Assembly (NCBI GenBank): GCA_019359235.1
Contig: JAHHHT010000009.1
Coordinates: 186,001 to 250,000 of the forward strand
DNA from: Oscillatoria princeps RMCB-10
Lineage (GTDB): Bacteria > Cyanobacteriota > Cyanobacteriia > Cyanobacteriales > Oscillatoriaceae
DNA: 64,000 bases
Direction: 5' to 3'
Shown here: positions 1-7,971 of the stretch, one piece after another
How positions within the stretch are numbered: the stretch's first letter is position 1
Layout of the letters: each line of letters begins with the position of its first letter
Made by a program: the position numbers and the translations under genes
The notes under the pieces: generated by a model
What the model was told of the DNA's origin: nothing
Seen by the model: the letters and a program-made list of their open reading frames with translations, nothing else
Databases searched by the model: none

Positions 1-566
1 AAACCTATCGCTCTCTGGTAAAGGCGATGATTGAAGCCTGCCGGTATTGCGGCGATCCTAACAACCGCGAGGAGGTGGCAAAACTGCTTACGGAACGGTC
101 GTTTACGGGCGCGAAACCCAAGAATGGCCCAATTGATAAGTTTACGCGACCGGGAATTCTTGGCTCATACAATTATGGCGGATTTGATGGCCAAGACCGC
201 ACCGTGACATCAGACGACACCACGATGTTCTTTGAGATGCCGGCTAAGGTTTCTAAAGTGCCAGGAGATCACTCGACATTCTTGTGGCAGTCAGAAAGTA
301 TCTGGTTAATGACTCAAGCTGCTCGCTGGGGGCAGATTCAGGAAATCCCCAAAAATGCCGAAGAGTTGGCTCGCAAAGCTTGGAAAACAGACCTCTATCG
401 AGAAATTGCGGCAGAAATGGGCATCGGGTGCCCCCAGGAGGATTACAAAGTTGAGCCGGCAGAGGTATTTATAGACAAAAAAGCCTTTGACCCCAGCGAC
501 CCTGCCGGCTATCTCAAGAGTTTTGAAATCAGAGCCAACCGGCCTCAATCGCTCTACCTGTCTTAA
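1..566 (+). CDS. NrtC/CmpC-type ABC transporter ATPase, C-terminal substrate-binding-like domain (5' partial)
   Basis: The reading frame is open from base 3 and continues past the left edge, so only the last ~188 residues are present. They resemble the end of NrtA/CmpA-type nitrate or bicarbonate binding proteins (start reads TYRSLVKAMIEACRYCG, then SESIWLMTQAARWGQI, and FDPSDPAGYLKSF near the end). In cyanobacterial NrtC and CmpC this domain is fused behind an ATPase and is thought to be regulatory. The next gene, 48 bases downstream on the same strand, is the companion NrtD/CmpD-type ATPase, which supports an nrtABCD or cmpABCD operon. Which substrate is transported cannot be told from this fragment. 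Confidence 0.85.
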   Translation, partial: TYRSLVKAMIEACRYCGDPNNREEVAKLLTERSFTGAKPKNGPIDKFTRPGILGSYNYGGFDGQDRTVTSDDTTMFFEMPAKVSKVPGDHSTFLWQSESIWLMTQAARWGQIQEIPKNAEELARKAWKTDLYREIAAEMGIGCPQEDYKVEPAEVFIDKKAFDPSDPAGYLKSFEIRANRPQSLYLS

Positions 567-614
567 CAGTGCGGTGCGCACCCGCGCCAGTGAAAACTAT
601 TCTAGGAGACTCGC

Positions 615-1454
615 ATGACCAAATCCACTTCGCTCTCAGCCGGCACAAACGATAAAGCAGTTCGCCAATCGGGATTTCTGGAGATTGAAAACTTAGTCAA
701 GTCCTACCCTACTGCTGATGGGGGTGAATTTGTCGTCCTAAAGGATGTCAACCTCACCGTTGGGGAAAATGAATTTATCTCCGTAATCGGTCACTCCGGC
801 TGCGGCAAATCAACGCTGCTCAAGATAGTTGCCGGTTTGGAGAAACAGACGTCCGGCTCCGTGCGGCTAGAGGGCAAAGAGATCCGCAAACCGGGAGCCG
901 ACCGCATGATGGTGTTTCAGCACTACGGGCTGCTCCCGTGGCTGACGGTGCGCGAAAACATCCGGCTTGCCGTCGATGAAGTGCGGTCGAAGGCCACCCG
1001 TGCCGAAAAAATCAGCATTGTCAATGAACACTTGGCAATGGTAAACTTAACGGCGGCAGCTGATAAGTATCCAGATGAAATTTCTGGGGGCATGAAACAG
1101 CGGGTGGGGATTGCCCGCGCTTTGGCGATTCGCCCCAAGATGTTGCTGATGGATGAACCCTTTGGGGCGCTAGACGCCCTGACTCGCGGCAAATTGCAGA
1201 AACAGGTGCTCGACATTTGGGAAAGTCACAGGCAAGCTGTGATGACGATCACCCATGATGTGGATGAAGCGATCTATATGTCTGACCGGATCGTCCTGAT
1301 GACGAACGGGCCCGCTGCTACAATTGGGGAGATTCTGGAGGTGCCTTTCCCGCATCCGCGCAACCGCCAAGAACTGCGGGAATCCACGGAGTATTACGAC
1401 CTCCGCAACCACGCCTTGGATTTTCTAGACAGGTACTTCACTCAAGACGAATAG
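615..1454 (+). CDS. nrtD: NrtD/CmpD-type nitrate or bicarbonate ABC transporter ATP-binding protein
   Basis: A 279-residue ATPase energising uptake of nitrate/nitrite or bicarbonate across the plasma membrane. Visible motifs are Walker A GHSGCGKST (59-67), Q-loop Q102, signature ISGGMKQR (156-163), Walker B MLLMDEP (176-182) and H-loop H214. The tail EYYDLRNHALDFLDRYF is typical of NrtD/CmpD/SsuB-like ATPases. AGGAG at 604-608 lies six bases before the ATG. It directly follows the NrtC/CmpC-type gene, so the two ATPases would form the heterodimer of one importer. The symbol nrtD follows family usage; cmpD is a real alternative because the sequence does not settle the substrate. Confidence 0.85.
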   Translation: MTKSTSLSAGTNDKAVRQSGFLEIENLVKSYPTADGGEFVVLKDVNLTVGENEFISVIGHSGCGKSTLLKIVAGLEKQTSGSVRLEGKEIRKPGADRMMVFQHYGLLPWLTVRENIRLAVDEVRSKATRAEKISIVNEHLAMVNLTAAADKYPDEISGGMKQRVGIARALAIRPKMLLMDEPFGALDALTRGKLQKQVLDIWESHRQAVMTITHDVDEAIYMSDRIVLMTNGPAATIGEILEVPFPHPRNRQELRESTEYYDLRNHALDFLDRYFTQDE

Positions 1455-1537
1455 ATTATAATAGTGTTAAGTTAAGTGATTGAGTGGGTCGCCTACCTCT
1501 TATCGATCGTCCGTTTCATGTGAGAGAGGTTACAGCT

Positions 1538-2296
1538 GTGAAGATCAAGCCAATGTTAGAGCGTCTGGAAAGCGCACTGGGCCGGCATGACTTAATGGAG
1601 CGAATGGTGTTGCTGCCCGAGCCGGCTGCACCCGCTTGTGATGGGGCTAACTTTACCAAATCAGTAAACTTCGTCGTAGGCTATAACAGCTCCCCCAGCA
1701 GTCAAACGGCTCTAGATATTACCCTGTGGATGGCCCATCAAACTCGTTTAGCCACCCACCGGCAAGTCACCGTTCAAGTCGTCTACACTGTCGGTGAAAC
1801 TCAAAGCAGTCACTGTCCGCAGGTCTTGAAGCGGGCGAAAGATGGGAGCAGCCCCTCAATTCATTACAGCCGGCTGCCTCTGTCGCAACCATCTCAACCT
1901 TTAGAGTCTAGCACACCTGTTTTAACTCAACAAACCTATAAAGCGCTAGCAACAAGCCGGCGTTTGACACCGGCAGACCGGCAAAGCTACAAGACCATGT
2001 TCTCCCCAACTCACCCCTTCGAGCAAGCCGACCGCATCTTGTGGCAAGCCCGCTGTCTGGCTGAAGAGTGGCGGGGTGCCTTCAAAGCTCACCTCCGGTT
2101 CGGTTGCGTTGCTGCCGAACTGAGAAAAGTTGTGGAATCGGAATCGGCGGTTTTGCTGTTCCTGGGCTGTGGCGACGCCAATCATCCCATTGTCCGCGCT
2201 CTGGGCCCTAATTTCCCCTGCGCTGTGCTGGGCATCCCTCCGATGCTGGTGTCAGCGGCGAGTTGCGCTTCTGCCTCAGATTGCCTGCCAGTTTAA
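1538..2296 (+). CDS. Universal stress protein family (UspA-like)
   Basis: A 252-residue cytoplasmic protein. The N-terminal part (VKIKPMLERLESALGRHDLMERMVLLPEP, then NFVVGYNSSPSSQTALDITLWMA) matches the pattern of cyanobacterial Usp proteins. A final LLFLGCGDANHPIV segment resembles the nucleotide-binding end of the Usp fold, though the classic G-x2-G-x9-G(S/T) motif is not clear. I chose the GTG at 1538 because GAGAGG lies just upstream; a GTG at 1484 would add 18 residues. It follows the transporter operon by under 100 bases on the same strand and could be co-transcribed. Its exact role is unknown. Confidence 0.7.
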   Translation: MKIKPMLERLESALGRHDLMERMVLLPEPAAPACDGANFTKSVNFVVGYNSSPSSQTALDITLWMAHQTRLATHRQVTVQVVYTVGETQSSHCPQVLKRAKDGSSPSIHYSRLPLSQPSQPLESSTPVLTQQTYKALATSRRLTPADRQSYKTMFSPTHPFEQADRILWQARCLAEEWRGAFKAHLRFGCVAAELRKVVESESAVLLFLGCGDANHPIVRALGPNFPCAVLGIPPMLVSAASCASASDCLPV

Positions 2297-2300
2297 ATGT

Positions 2301-2325
2301 AGGGTGCGTTTTAATAACGCACCCT
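2301..2325. terminator. GGTGCGTT hairpin after the Usp gene
   Basis: A near-perfect inverted repeat (AGGGTGCGTT ... AACGCACCCT) begins four bases after the Usp stop codon. There is no clear T-tract. The same hairpin type recurs at many gene ends in this window, so it may be a mobile palindrome that also acts as a terminator or RNA stabiliser. Confidence 0.5.
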
Positions 2326-2469
2326 GCTGCTGCGGTCTGCCGAGAGGGCAAACCGGTGGGGAGTGTGCCGGTGCCCACACACAGCAGCCCACAGCAGCCC
2401 ACAGAGAAATGCCGGTTTTTTCTCTCCCCTGAACCCAGACGCGATTTATCGCGTCTGTATAAGAAATCC

Positions 2470-2620
2470 CCTGATATTGTGTCCGGTGGCATCCCTGGTC
2501 TGCGGTGAGTCCCGCGATCGCCGCCGTTTCCGGCTGAAATGCGAGCGTGCCCAATGCCCGAACGCCCAGTATGCAGAACGCGCCCGTCGGGTCCCCACAC
2601 AAAACCGGCACATGATATGA
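2470..2620. repeat. Dispersed degenerate repeat, copy 1
   Basis: Shares an ordered series of words with 43700-43850: CCTGATATT-TGTC-GGTGGCATC, then GTCCCGC-ATC-CCGCCGTTTC, then CTGAAATGC, CCCAATGCC and CAGTATG. A weaker relative may lie near 61490-61570 (GGCATG ... GTAGAACGCGCCCG). No reading frame is conserved. Confidence 0.5.
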
Positions 2621-2818
2621 AACCTCTCTCCCTTTTCCGAGGTCACAATAATTAGGCAGGCATGGGGATGCTCCCGCAGACGGGTGCGTCCCCATGCCCG
2701 TATGGGGGGTGCGCAACGCCAGCCGGCGCAGCAACCGAGCCTGCAGGTTGCGGGACAGTGGAATGCTTCCCTAAAGACTGACCCGCCCAAAGAAAGTGGC
2801 AGTTGCTTTCGATTATTT

Positions 2819-2833
2819 GTTACAATTTGTAAC
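2819..2833. promoter_or_regulatory. Perfect dyad GTTACAATTTGTAAC upstream of the ExoD-like gene
   Basis: Seven-base arms GTTACAA and TTGTAAC around one T, centred about 52 bases before the next start codon. The position suits an operator for a dimeric repressor. No regulator can be named. Confidence 0.35.
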
Positions 2834-2877
2834 TACTCAGTAACAGCCAAGAATAGATTGGATTGTGCCAGAGCGTT

Positions 2878-3480
2878 ATGCAGCTTAGATTTTCTCAAGA
2901 TATTGAGTCCCTTCTGAAGCGGCTAGCCGAAAAACCCCTGACCCTAGCAGATATCCTGGCGCAAACCTCGGAAAGGGGTTTTAGCTTAGTCATTGGTTTG
3001 CTGGTTTTGCCGTTTTTGTTTCCCATGCCGCCCGGACTGACCGGTGTCTTAGGCATCGGCAACTTGGTCTTGTCCGTGCAGATGGCACTGGGCCGGCGCT
3101 CGCCTTGGCTTCCCAGAAAAGTTGCCCGGTTGCAATTCCCCCGGAAATTTGTCCTGAGCCTGCTAAAAAACCTGAAACAAGTCAACGGCGTCCTAAAAAA
3201 ACTGGCTAAACCCCGGATGCGGCGGATCGCAAACAATCCTTACGTTTGGCAGATCAACGGGCTTTGTATCGCTTGGCTGACGCTGTTGCTCATGCTGCCG
3301 CTGCCCTTAACCAATCCCATTCCCACCGTTGGGATTTTGCTGTTTGTTGTGGCCACTTTGGAATCTGACGGGTTCTTGATGTGCGTTAGCTACGTGCTGA
3401 CGGCTGTGATTACTTTGCTGTTTGCGCTGATTGCTTACCTGCTCTGGCAAATGCCCGGTATGTTTCACAATATTTTATAG
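2878..3480 (+). CDS. ExoD-like exopolysaccharide synthesis membrane protein
   Basis: A 200-residue integral membrane protein resembling the ExoD family, first linked to exopolysaccharide production in rhizobia; its biochemical role is unknown. An N-terminal cytoplasmic helix (LLKRLAEKPLTLADILAQTSERGFSL) leads into hydrophobic segments around 38-58, 120-165 and 170-195. The family-typical PFLFPMPPGLTG and PLPLTNPIPT loops and a basic LGRRSPWLP segment are visible. I use the ATG at 2878; a TTG at 2863 is possible. It stands alone between repeat-rich gaps, with a dyad upstream. Confidence 0.8.
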   Translation: MQLRFSQDIESLLKRLAEKPLTLADILAQTSERGFSLVIGLLVLPFLFPMPPGLTGVLGIGNLVLSVQMALGRRSPWLPRKVARLQFPRKFVLSLLKNLKQVNGVLKKLAKPRMRRIANNPYVWQINGLCIAWLTLLLMLPLPLTNPIPTVGILLFVVATLESDGFLMCVSYVLTAVITLLFALIAYLLWQMPGMFHNIL

Positions 3481-3545
3481 TAAAACTTATCAAATAAGTC
3501 CTGCTGCGGCAAGGGCTCGGAATTGATGGCTGGAAAATTTCAGGG

Positions 3546-3848
3546 ATGGCGTCGAATTTGTTTTTGGAATCCGCACCCGCCTCAGAGCGCATATTCGAGC
3601 TATTTGCCCGCGCCGCCAACAGCCGCCAGCCCTCAGAAGGTGCCGGTTTGGGGCTGGCAACTGTGAGAGCCATCGTTGAAGCTCACGGCGGGCGAGTGGA
3701 ACTGGAAAGCCAGCTGGGGAAAGGCTCTACTTTTAGGTTCGCGGTGCCGGTGAAACCGCCTTTTGAGGCAGTGGGAAGTGGGGACTGGGCAGTCGGGATG
3801 CTCTGCATCCCTGTTCTGCTTCCCAGGCTCCGCCTGCGAACGAGTTAA
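3546..3848 (+). pseudogene. Histidine kinase remnant (end of HATPase domain)
   Basis: Only the last piece of a sensor kinase ATP-binding domain survives: ERIFELFARA followed by a G2-box GAGLGLATVRAIVEAHGG and the closing GKGSTFRFAVP (about 3585-3749). The N box, G1 box, phosphoacceptor His and sensor region are missing, and nothing upstream in frame supplies them. The last ~30 codons run into a palindromic repeat. It is a decayed fragment, with a response-regulator remnant immediately downstream. Confidence 0.75.
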
Positions 3849-3850
3849 AG

Positions 3851-3907
3851 CTAGGCAGCGACAAGATTGAAACAGTTAGAGGCACCGGCTACCGGCTCGT
3901 TCCGTGA
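3851..3907 (+). pseudogene. OmpR/PhoB-type response regulator remnant (last 18 codons)
   Basis: The frame 3851-3907 reads LGSDKIETVRGTGYRLVP and then stops. ETVRGxGYR is the hallmark of the final beta-hairpin of OmpR/PhoB winged-helix regulators. No upstream in-frame domain exists. Together with the kinase scrap just before it, this is probably what is left of a deleted two-component pair. Confidence 0.65.
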
Positions 3908-3951
3908 AAATTTTCTCTTATAAGGTTGATTAAATTCGCCTGAACTCCTGC

Positions 3952-3976
3952 TATAATTGTCAGATAAATTATCTGA
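3952..3976 (+). promoter_or_regulatory. Putative promoter with overlapping operator
   Basis: A perfect -10 box TATAAT (3952-3957) is followed at once by the dyad TCAGATAAATTATCTGA (3960-3976), where transcription would begin. The only -35-like word, TTGATT at 3926-3931, is 20 bases away, which is long. The arrangement suggests repressor control of the gene starting at 4001. Confidence 0.45.
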
Positions 3977-4000
3977 ATCGCAAACCACCCACTCGGCGAC

Positions 4001-5107
4001 ATGGCAGCCCTTGAAGTTGGCGATTTTGCTCCTTGGTTCACCCTTCCGTCCACAGTCAGCCCGGTTTTTCAATTCGACACGGTGGCGGGCCGGCGGATTG
4101 TCCTGTTCTTTTTCGGAAGCGCCGGCTCTGAGCAAATCCAAATTATACTGCGCTCCTTCCAGGGAATGCAAGAGGAGTTTTCTGGTTTGGGAGTGACGCT
4201 TTTCGGCGTCAGCATTGACCGCAAAGACCAAGCCCAAAACAGGCCATCCGAAATCGCCCCCTCACTCACCTTATTTTGGGACTTTGACAGAGCGGTCAGC
4301 ACTAAATATGGCGTTTGCCAAGAGCGCGAAGCCGGTCTAGAATACTGGCCGCAAACCTTCGTGCTCAATGAGAACCTGCAGATCGCCGGCATATTCGTAC
4401 TGGAGGAGCCGGCTGAACACGCCGAGCGAGTGTTGCGGTTTGTTCAAGCCTTACCTGCTCCTGAGCAAACCCGCCTCGCAACCGCACACGCGCCGGTGCT
4501 GCTGATTCCCAACGTTCTGGAGAAAGCCTTCTGCCAGAGCCTGATCGAGCTGTACCGGTGCCACGGCGGCGAGTCGTCTGGCTTTATGAGGCAAGTGGGA
4601 GAGAAAACAGTTCTGGTTTTGGATGACAGCTTTAAAAAGCGCCGCGATTTCTTGATTCAAGACCTGCAATTATACCAAAAACTGAACAGTTATATAATTC
4701 GCCGCGTGCGCCCGGAGATTGAAAAGGCATTTCAGTTTACTGTCACCCGGGTTGAACGCTATGTCGTGGCGTGTTACGACGCCCAGACCGGCGGCTATTT
4801 CACAGCGCACCGCGACAATACAACCGCCGGCACGGCACACCGGCGTTTCGCCATGACGCTCAACCTGAATGTGGGAGAGTACAGCGGCGGATACCTGATG
4901 TTTCCCGAGTACGCGCCGCACGCCTACCGCCCCGACACCGGAACCGCCATCATCTTTTCTTGCTCCCTGCTCCATGAGGTGACGCTCGTAACCAGCGGGG
5001 AGCGTTTTGCCCTGCTCTCCTTTTTCTATGGGGAGGAGGATGCGAAAGTGCGGGAGGCAAACAGCCACTCGGTCGTCACCGATCTCTCCCCGAATCTTGC
5101 AGAGTAG
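4001..5107 (+). CDS. Peroxiredoxin-like domain fused to a prolyl-4-hydroxylase-type 2OG-Fe(II) dioxygenase
   Basis: A 368-residue two-domain protein. Residues 1-150 have an AhpC/TSA thioredoxin fold (VGDFAPWFTLP, GVTLFGVSIDRKDQ, YWPQTFVLNENLQIAGIF). The usual peroxidatic Cys position after the FFF strand reads GSAGSEQ and lacks Cys, so peroxidase activity is doubtful. Residues ~165-345 form a prolyl-4-hydroxylase-type double-stranded beta helix with iron ligands H270, D272 (HRDN) and H325 (LLHEV) and the 2-oxoglutarate Arg R335 (GERFALLSFF), all present. The C-terminal half is therefore likely active on a peptidyl or small-molecule substrate. It is a single gene with its own promoter region. 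Confidence 0.85.
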   Translation: MAALEVGDFAPWFTLPSTVSPVFQFDTVAGRRIVLFFFGSAGSEQIQIILRSFQGMQEEFSGLGVTLFGVSIDRKDQAQNRPSEIAPSLTLFWDFDRAVSTKYGVCQEREAGLEYWPQTFVLNENLQIAGIFVLEEPAEHAERVLRFVQALPAPEQTRLATAHAPVLLIPNVLEKAFCQSLIELYRCHGGESSGFMRQVGEKTVLVLDDSFKKRRDFLIQDLQLYQKLNSYIIRRVRPEIEKAFQFTVTRVERYVVACYDAQTGGYFTAHRDNTTAGTAHRRFAMTLNLNVGEYSGGYLMFPEYAPHAYRPDTGTAIIFSCSLLHEVTLVTSGERFALLSFFYGEEDAKVREANSHSVVTDLSPNLAE

Positions 5108-5495
5108 CCTTAGTACAGTTCAATAGCGTTGGGCTTCCTTCCCCCCAAGGGGCAGTCTCCGTGGGTGGCCATCGGTGTCAACTTAAGCTCCCGGCGATTG
5201 AAACTCACGCTCGACAAACTTTCGTCCGCCTCCCTTGGACTTAAGAGAAGAGCTAGAATCTTAAAACCCGCGCAGGCGGGTTTTGTCTGTATAGCTGCGG
5301 TTTCAACCGCCCAGAGACTGCGGGACAAAGCTTAAGTTGACACGCTTTGGCACGGGGGCCTGCCCCTACCAGGGGCGAACTTCTTCCCCCCCTGTCCCCC
5401 CGGAACGAAAATCAGGAGGCTACGCCTCCTTTGACTTCGATTGCTATATAAATACAGCCAAAAAATTGCAAATTTAAAGTTTAAATTATTCAGGA
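5108..5495. other. Intergenic stretch holding MITE-like element copy 1
   Basis: No gene. It is largely filled by the element at 5175-5343, which sits inside a palindromic repeat of the GGGGCAG/CTGCCCC kind. AT-rich sequence follows up to the convergent GNAT gene. Confidence 0.6.
5175..5343. mobile_element. MITE-like element, family 1, copy 1 (169 bp)
   Basis: Perfect 15-bp terminal inverted repeats GTGTCAACTTAAGCT and AGCTTAAGTTGACAC. Inside are subterminal arms (GGCGATTGAAA / TTTCAACCGCC) and a central hairpin AAACCCGC-GCAGGC-GCGGGTTTT. It lacks coding capacity. The same element lies in the opposite orientation at 39091-39281 with about 90% identity outside one insertion, so it is a non-autonomous mobile repeat. 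Confidence 0.8.
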
Positions 5496-6152
5496 TTAAC
5501 TGCTAGCCTGCGGCGGAGTTTGACTTACCATTACTTGCACAGCAGCTTCCCCCGCAATCACTTCGGGAGTGAGCGGGAGTGTGGCTTTTCGCTTTCGCTC
5601 GCGCCCAGCTTTTGCCGCTTTTTCGCGCTCCCGCCCCTTGGCGATCAGTTTCTTGTAGCGCTCGTGCTTGCTTAAGTTCATCGACAAGAAAATGTGTTGG
5701 CGGGTATTAACAAAACCTTTCCGACTAAAAAACTTCACCGCCGGCACATTCGCCGGATCGGTGTCGGCGAGCATGAACCGCGCCCCATCCTCTATCATCC
5801 TTTCCACCAGCTTGTCAACCAGCTTGTCCCCCACTCCCCGGCGCTGAAAGTCAGGGCTCACCCCCAGCCATATAATATACCCATACGTCCAAGATGCCTT
5901 GCTGATAATGGTTCCCAAAATGAACCCCGCCAGCTTATTGTCTATTTCGGCAACCAGACAGTATTCCGGATCGGTGTTGTAAAGCCCAATCACCTCCCAC
6001 TCGTCCCACGTTCGATATAAAGACGGGTACAAATCGCTGGTAAATAAGGACTCTCCCAAGTGGTAGACGGGAGCGAGGTCATCAATCTCCATTTCGCGGA
6101 CTGCAACTGATGAGTTGCTCCCCTCACTTTTATGATTGTTAGAGTTCGTCAT
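5496..6152 (-). CDS. GNAT-family N-acetyltransferase
   Basis: A 218-residue protein with a Gcn5-related acetyltransferase fold at about residues 17-160. The acetyl-CoA pyrophosphate loop QRRGVG (103-108) follows beta-4 (YIIWLGVSPDF), and FMLADTDPANVPAVKFFSRKGF matches the C-terminal half of the fold. A basic, Lys/Arg/Glu-rich tail (160-200) is an addition that could bind nucleic acid or a partner. It is the RimI-like type that acetylates amino groups of proteins or small molecules; the substrate is unknown. It is monocistronic and convergent with the 4001 gene. Confidence 0.85.
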   Translation of the reverse strand: MTNSNNHKSEGSNSSVAVREMEIDDLAPVYHLGESLFTSDLYPSLYRTWDEWEVIGLYNTDPEYCLVAEIDNKLAGFILGTIISKASWTYGYIIWLGVSPDFQRRGVGDKLVDKLVERMIEDGARFMLADTDPANVPAVKFFSRKGFVNTRQHIFLSMNLSKHERYKKLIAKGREREKAAKAGRERKRKATLPLTPEVIAGEAAVQVMVSQTPPQASS

Positions 6153-6563
6153 GACTTTTGATTGCTTGTATCACTTATTGGTGATGAATTCCTGTATGCT
6201 GCGAGCGCCTAGCTAGCAGCCCAATGCCGGCGGAAGCGCGGACAGACAAACCATCCCTTAGCTCTCCCACCTAATCCGCTGCCATTGCTGTCAAATCCGC
6301 TACATTTCCTGAAAAATCCTTGCCGGCGCACGAGCGCCGGCAGCAAACATCTGTAAATTCCCCTGACCCACCCTCACCGATTTCAACAGACCAGCACGCG
6401 GTAGTTACATTAACATTGCCCCGTGCACTTGTGACAGTGCTGGGCTTAATTTGTTAGGGGTTGGCATGGCCCCTCATGCCACGAGGCGATTTTCATCGCA
6501 AGTCCAACTTACCCAGTTGGCGGGCTGTGCTCGCTTCTGCCGAACCGGCTACCAACTCAACTC
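6153..6563. other. Gene-free stretch, 411 bases
   Basis: No gene or RNA recognised. It holds one GC-rich inverted repeat (GCCGGCGCacgaGCGCCGGC near 6322-6341) and otherwise unremarkable sequence between a gene start and a gene end, both on the minus strand. Confidence 0.5.
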
Positions 6564-7022
6564 TTATTCTAGCAAATCTATCGTCCAGTTTTTCTCCTGA
6601 ATTTTTGTGTCAAGCTCCCGATACTGCTTTGACATTTCATCCATTTGCTTTTGCAACTCAGCCACGTTTACTGTGCTATAATATTTCACCTCCGAGCGAC
6701 TGTACCTGTCCATTCTTACAGAGGCTTCTTCAACTACAGCCTCGTAGGCGCGGCGCTTTAGCATAAGAGTGTCTCTGGCAGCCAAGGCATCTGATAAACT
6801 GATGCCTTGTTCCAACTCCGTCAAAGAATTGGTCTTATTAATTTTCTTAATAATCCCAGCCATATCATTCAAAGTTTGGTCTAACTCAGCCAAGAGATCT
6901 TGCGGATTCTCTGGAGGCTGCTCCCCCTCCTGAATTTTAACACTTGCTGTCAGCCTTTGTTTCAATTGCTCGACTTTTTTTTGACAGTCCGCTCGCAATA
7001 TTAGCGCTTCAGCCAGCTTCAT
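6564..7022 (-). CDS. DIP1984-like family protein (helical)
   Basis: A 152-residue, strongly helical protein starting MKLAEALILRADCQKKVEQLKQRL. This start fits the DIP1984 family, a small widespread group of unknown function once compared with septicolysin. An upstream in-frame start would only add residues encoded by tandem repeats (HPKSLHPKSLHPKS), so I reject it. Residues 60-152 carry charged heptads suggesting coiled-coil pairing. It is followed closely by the nuclease gene on the same strand upstream, with repeat DNA between them. Confidence 0.7.
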   Translation of the reverse strand: MKLAEALILRADCQKKVEQLKQRLTASVKIQEGEQPPENPQDLLAELDQTLNDMAGIIKKINKTNSLTELEQGISLSDALAARDTLMLKRRAYEAVVEEASVRMDRYSRSEVKYYSTVNVAELQKQMDEMSKQYRELDTKIQEKNWTIDLLE

Positions 7023-7031
7023 ATAGATTTT

Positions 7032-7076
7032 GGATTTTGGATGCAAGGATTTTGGATGCAAGGATTTTGGATGCAA
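7032..7076. repeat. 15-bp tandem repeat, three copies
   Basis: Three exact copies of GGATTTTGGATGCAA plus a partial fourth, ten bases upstream of the DIP1984-like start codon on the minus strand. Translated, it would give HPKSL repeats. Confidence 0.9.
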
Positions 7077-7115
7077 GGATTTATTCTCGTTTCCGGGCTG
7101 TCGGAAACCCTGAAC

Positions 7116-7165
7116 AATGCGCAATGCCCCATGCCCAATGCCCAATGCGCAATGCCCTATGCCCC
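7116..7165. repeat. GCAATGCCC-type tandem repeat
   Basis: Runs of AATGCGCAATGCCCCATGCC and AATGCCC words between two genes. The same heptad-like unit is expanded upstream of psb28 (46745-46806). Confidence 0.75.
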
Positions 7166-7166
7166 C

Positions 7167-7970
7167 TCAGAGCGCTACCTCTTCAATAGTAGCAAGACTT
7201 GGCAGCAGGTCAACAGCCAGCGCATCTTGCCGGTGATTCTGAGTGCGCCCGCAGCGAACCGCAAAGGGACAGAACCGGCACTGACCGGCATCCTCCCCCA
7301 CTTGCGGAAAAGGTTCTCCCGCCTCTTCGTAGCGCTGCAGCCAGCCGGTCAGGTCGCTCAGCAGGCGCGTTAAAGAAGCCAAAGTTTTCTTGTGCTGGGT
7401 GGCATTATAAGCAAATTTCAGACTTTGCGGCACCGGCACCCCCTCACCGGCAGACTGGACAAACCAGTAAGTCATAGAAATCTGCTTGGGCAAATAATAG
7501 CTCGTTTCCGCCAAAACATAAAGATACAGCCGCGTTTGCCAGTTCTCGGCCAACTTCTGCGGGTTTTGCGGGCGGGGATAAGTTTTCCAGTCCAGGATTT
7601 GGGCTTGTTTGCCATCCGCCATCAGCAAGTCATAGCGAACCGTCAGCAAATATCCGTTAAAATTTAAAATGCGCTCGTGTTCCGCTTCCCGAAAAACCGG
7701 GCTAACACCTGCCCCCGCCGGCGCAAAAATTTCTGGCGCAGCCCCAAGCATTGCCGCAAAGCAGCGCTGCAGCTGGGGGTCTTCTCCCACAAGCGATTCT
7801 ATGGGCAAACCCAGCTCTCGCTGCTGCATGAGCAAGTGAAACCTGCTCCCCCAAACTAGCTGTTCTTGCTGTTCCGGCGATGCCGGCGAGCCCAGCTGCT
7901 CGATATAAGTCAGTTGAAATTTGCGGGGGCAAGTGTCAAGCAGGTTCAGCTGGCCTTGAGACACTCTCAT
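7167..7970 (-). CDS. PD-(D/E)XK family nuclease with Fe-S-type cysteines (RecB/Cas4/AddB-like)
   Basis: A 267-residue nuclease of the RecB-like clade. It has H45 (GSRFHLL), acidic D114 (VRYDLL) and the D127-W-K129 active-site core (QILDWKT). Cysteines at C14 and at C231, C234 and C240 (CRFCPFAVRC) match the four-Cys cluster that holds an iron-sulfur centre in Cas4/AddB-type enzymes. It would cut DNA in repair or defence; no cas genes or helicase lie nearby. The stop-to-start gap to the fibrillin gene upstream is one base, so the two form an operon. Confidence 0.85.
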   Translation of the reverse strand: MRVSQGQLNLLDTCPRKFQLTYIEQLGSPASPEQQEQLVWGSRFHLLMQQRELGLPIESLVGEDPQLQRCFAAMLGAAPEIFAPAGAGVSPVFREAEHERILNFNGYLLTVRYDLLMADGKQAQILDWKTYPRPQNPQKLAENWQTRLYLYVLAETSYYLPKQISMTYWFVQSAGEGVPVPQSLKFAYNATQHKKTLASLTRLLSDLTGWLQRYEEAGEPFPQVGEDAGQCRFCPFAVRCGRTQNHRQDALAVDLLPSLATIEEVAL

Positions 7971-7971
7971 A

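Larger units (their letters stand above)
2326..2877. other. Gene-free stretch with dispersed repeats
   Basis: No credible gene. It contains the palindrome GACGCGATTTATCGCGTC near 2440-2457 and a degenerate dispersed repeat (about 2470-2620) that has a partner at about 43700-43850. A second palindrome based on GGGATGC lies near 2660-2700. A short perfect dyad precedes the next gene. Confidence 0.6.

Noticed and set aside
7167-7970. Cas4
   Set aside because: The four-Cys RecB-like nuclease fits Cas4 in part, but there are no CRISPR repeats or cas neighbours, and it is in an operon with a fibrillin gene.
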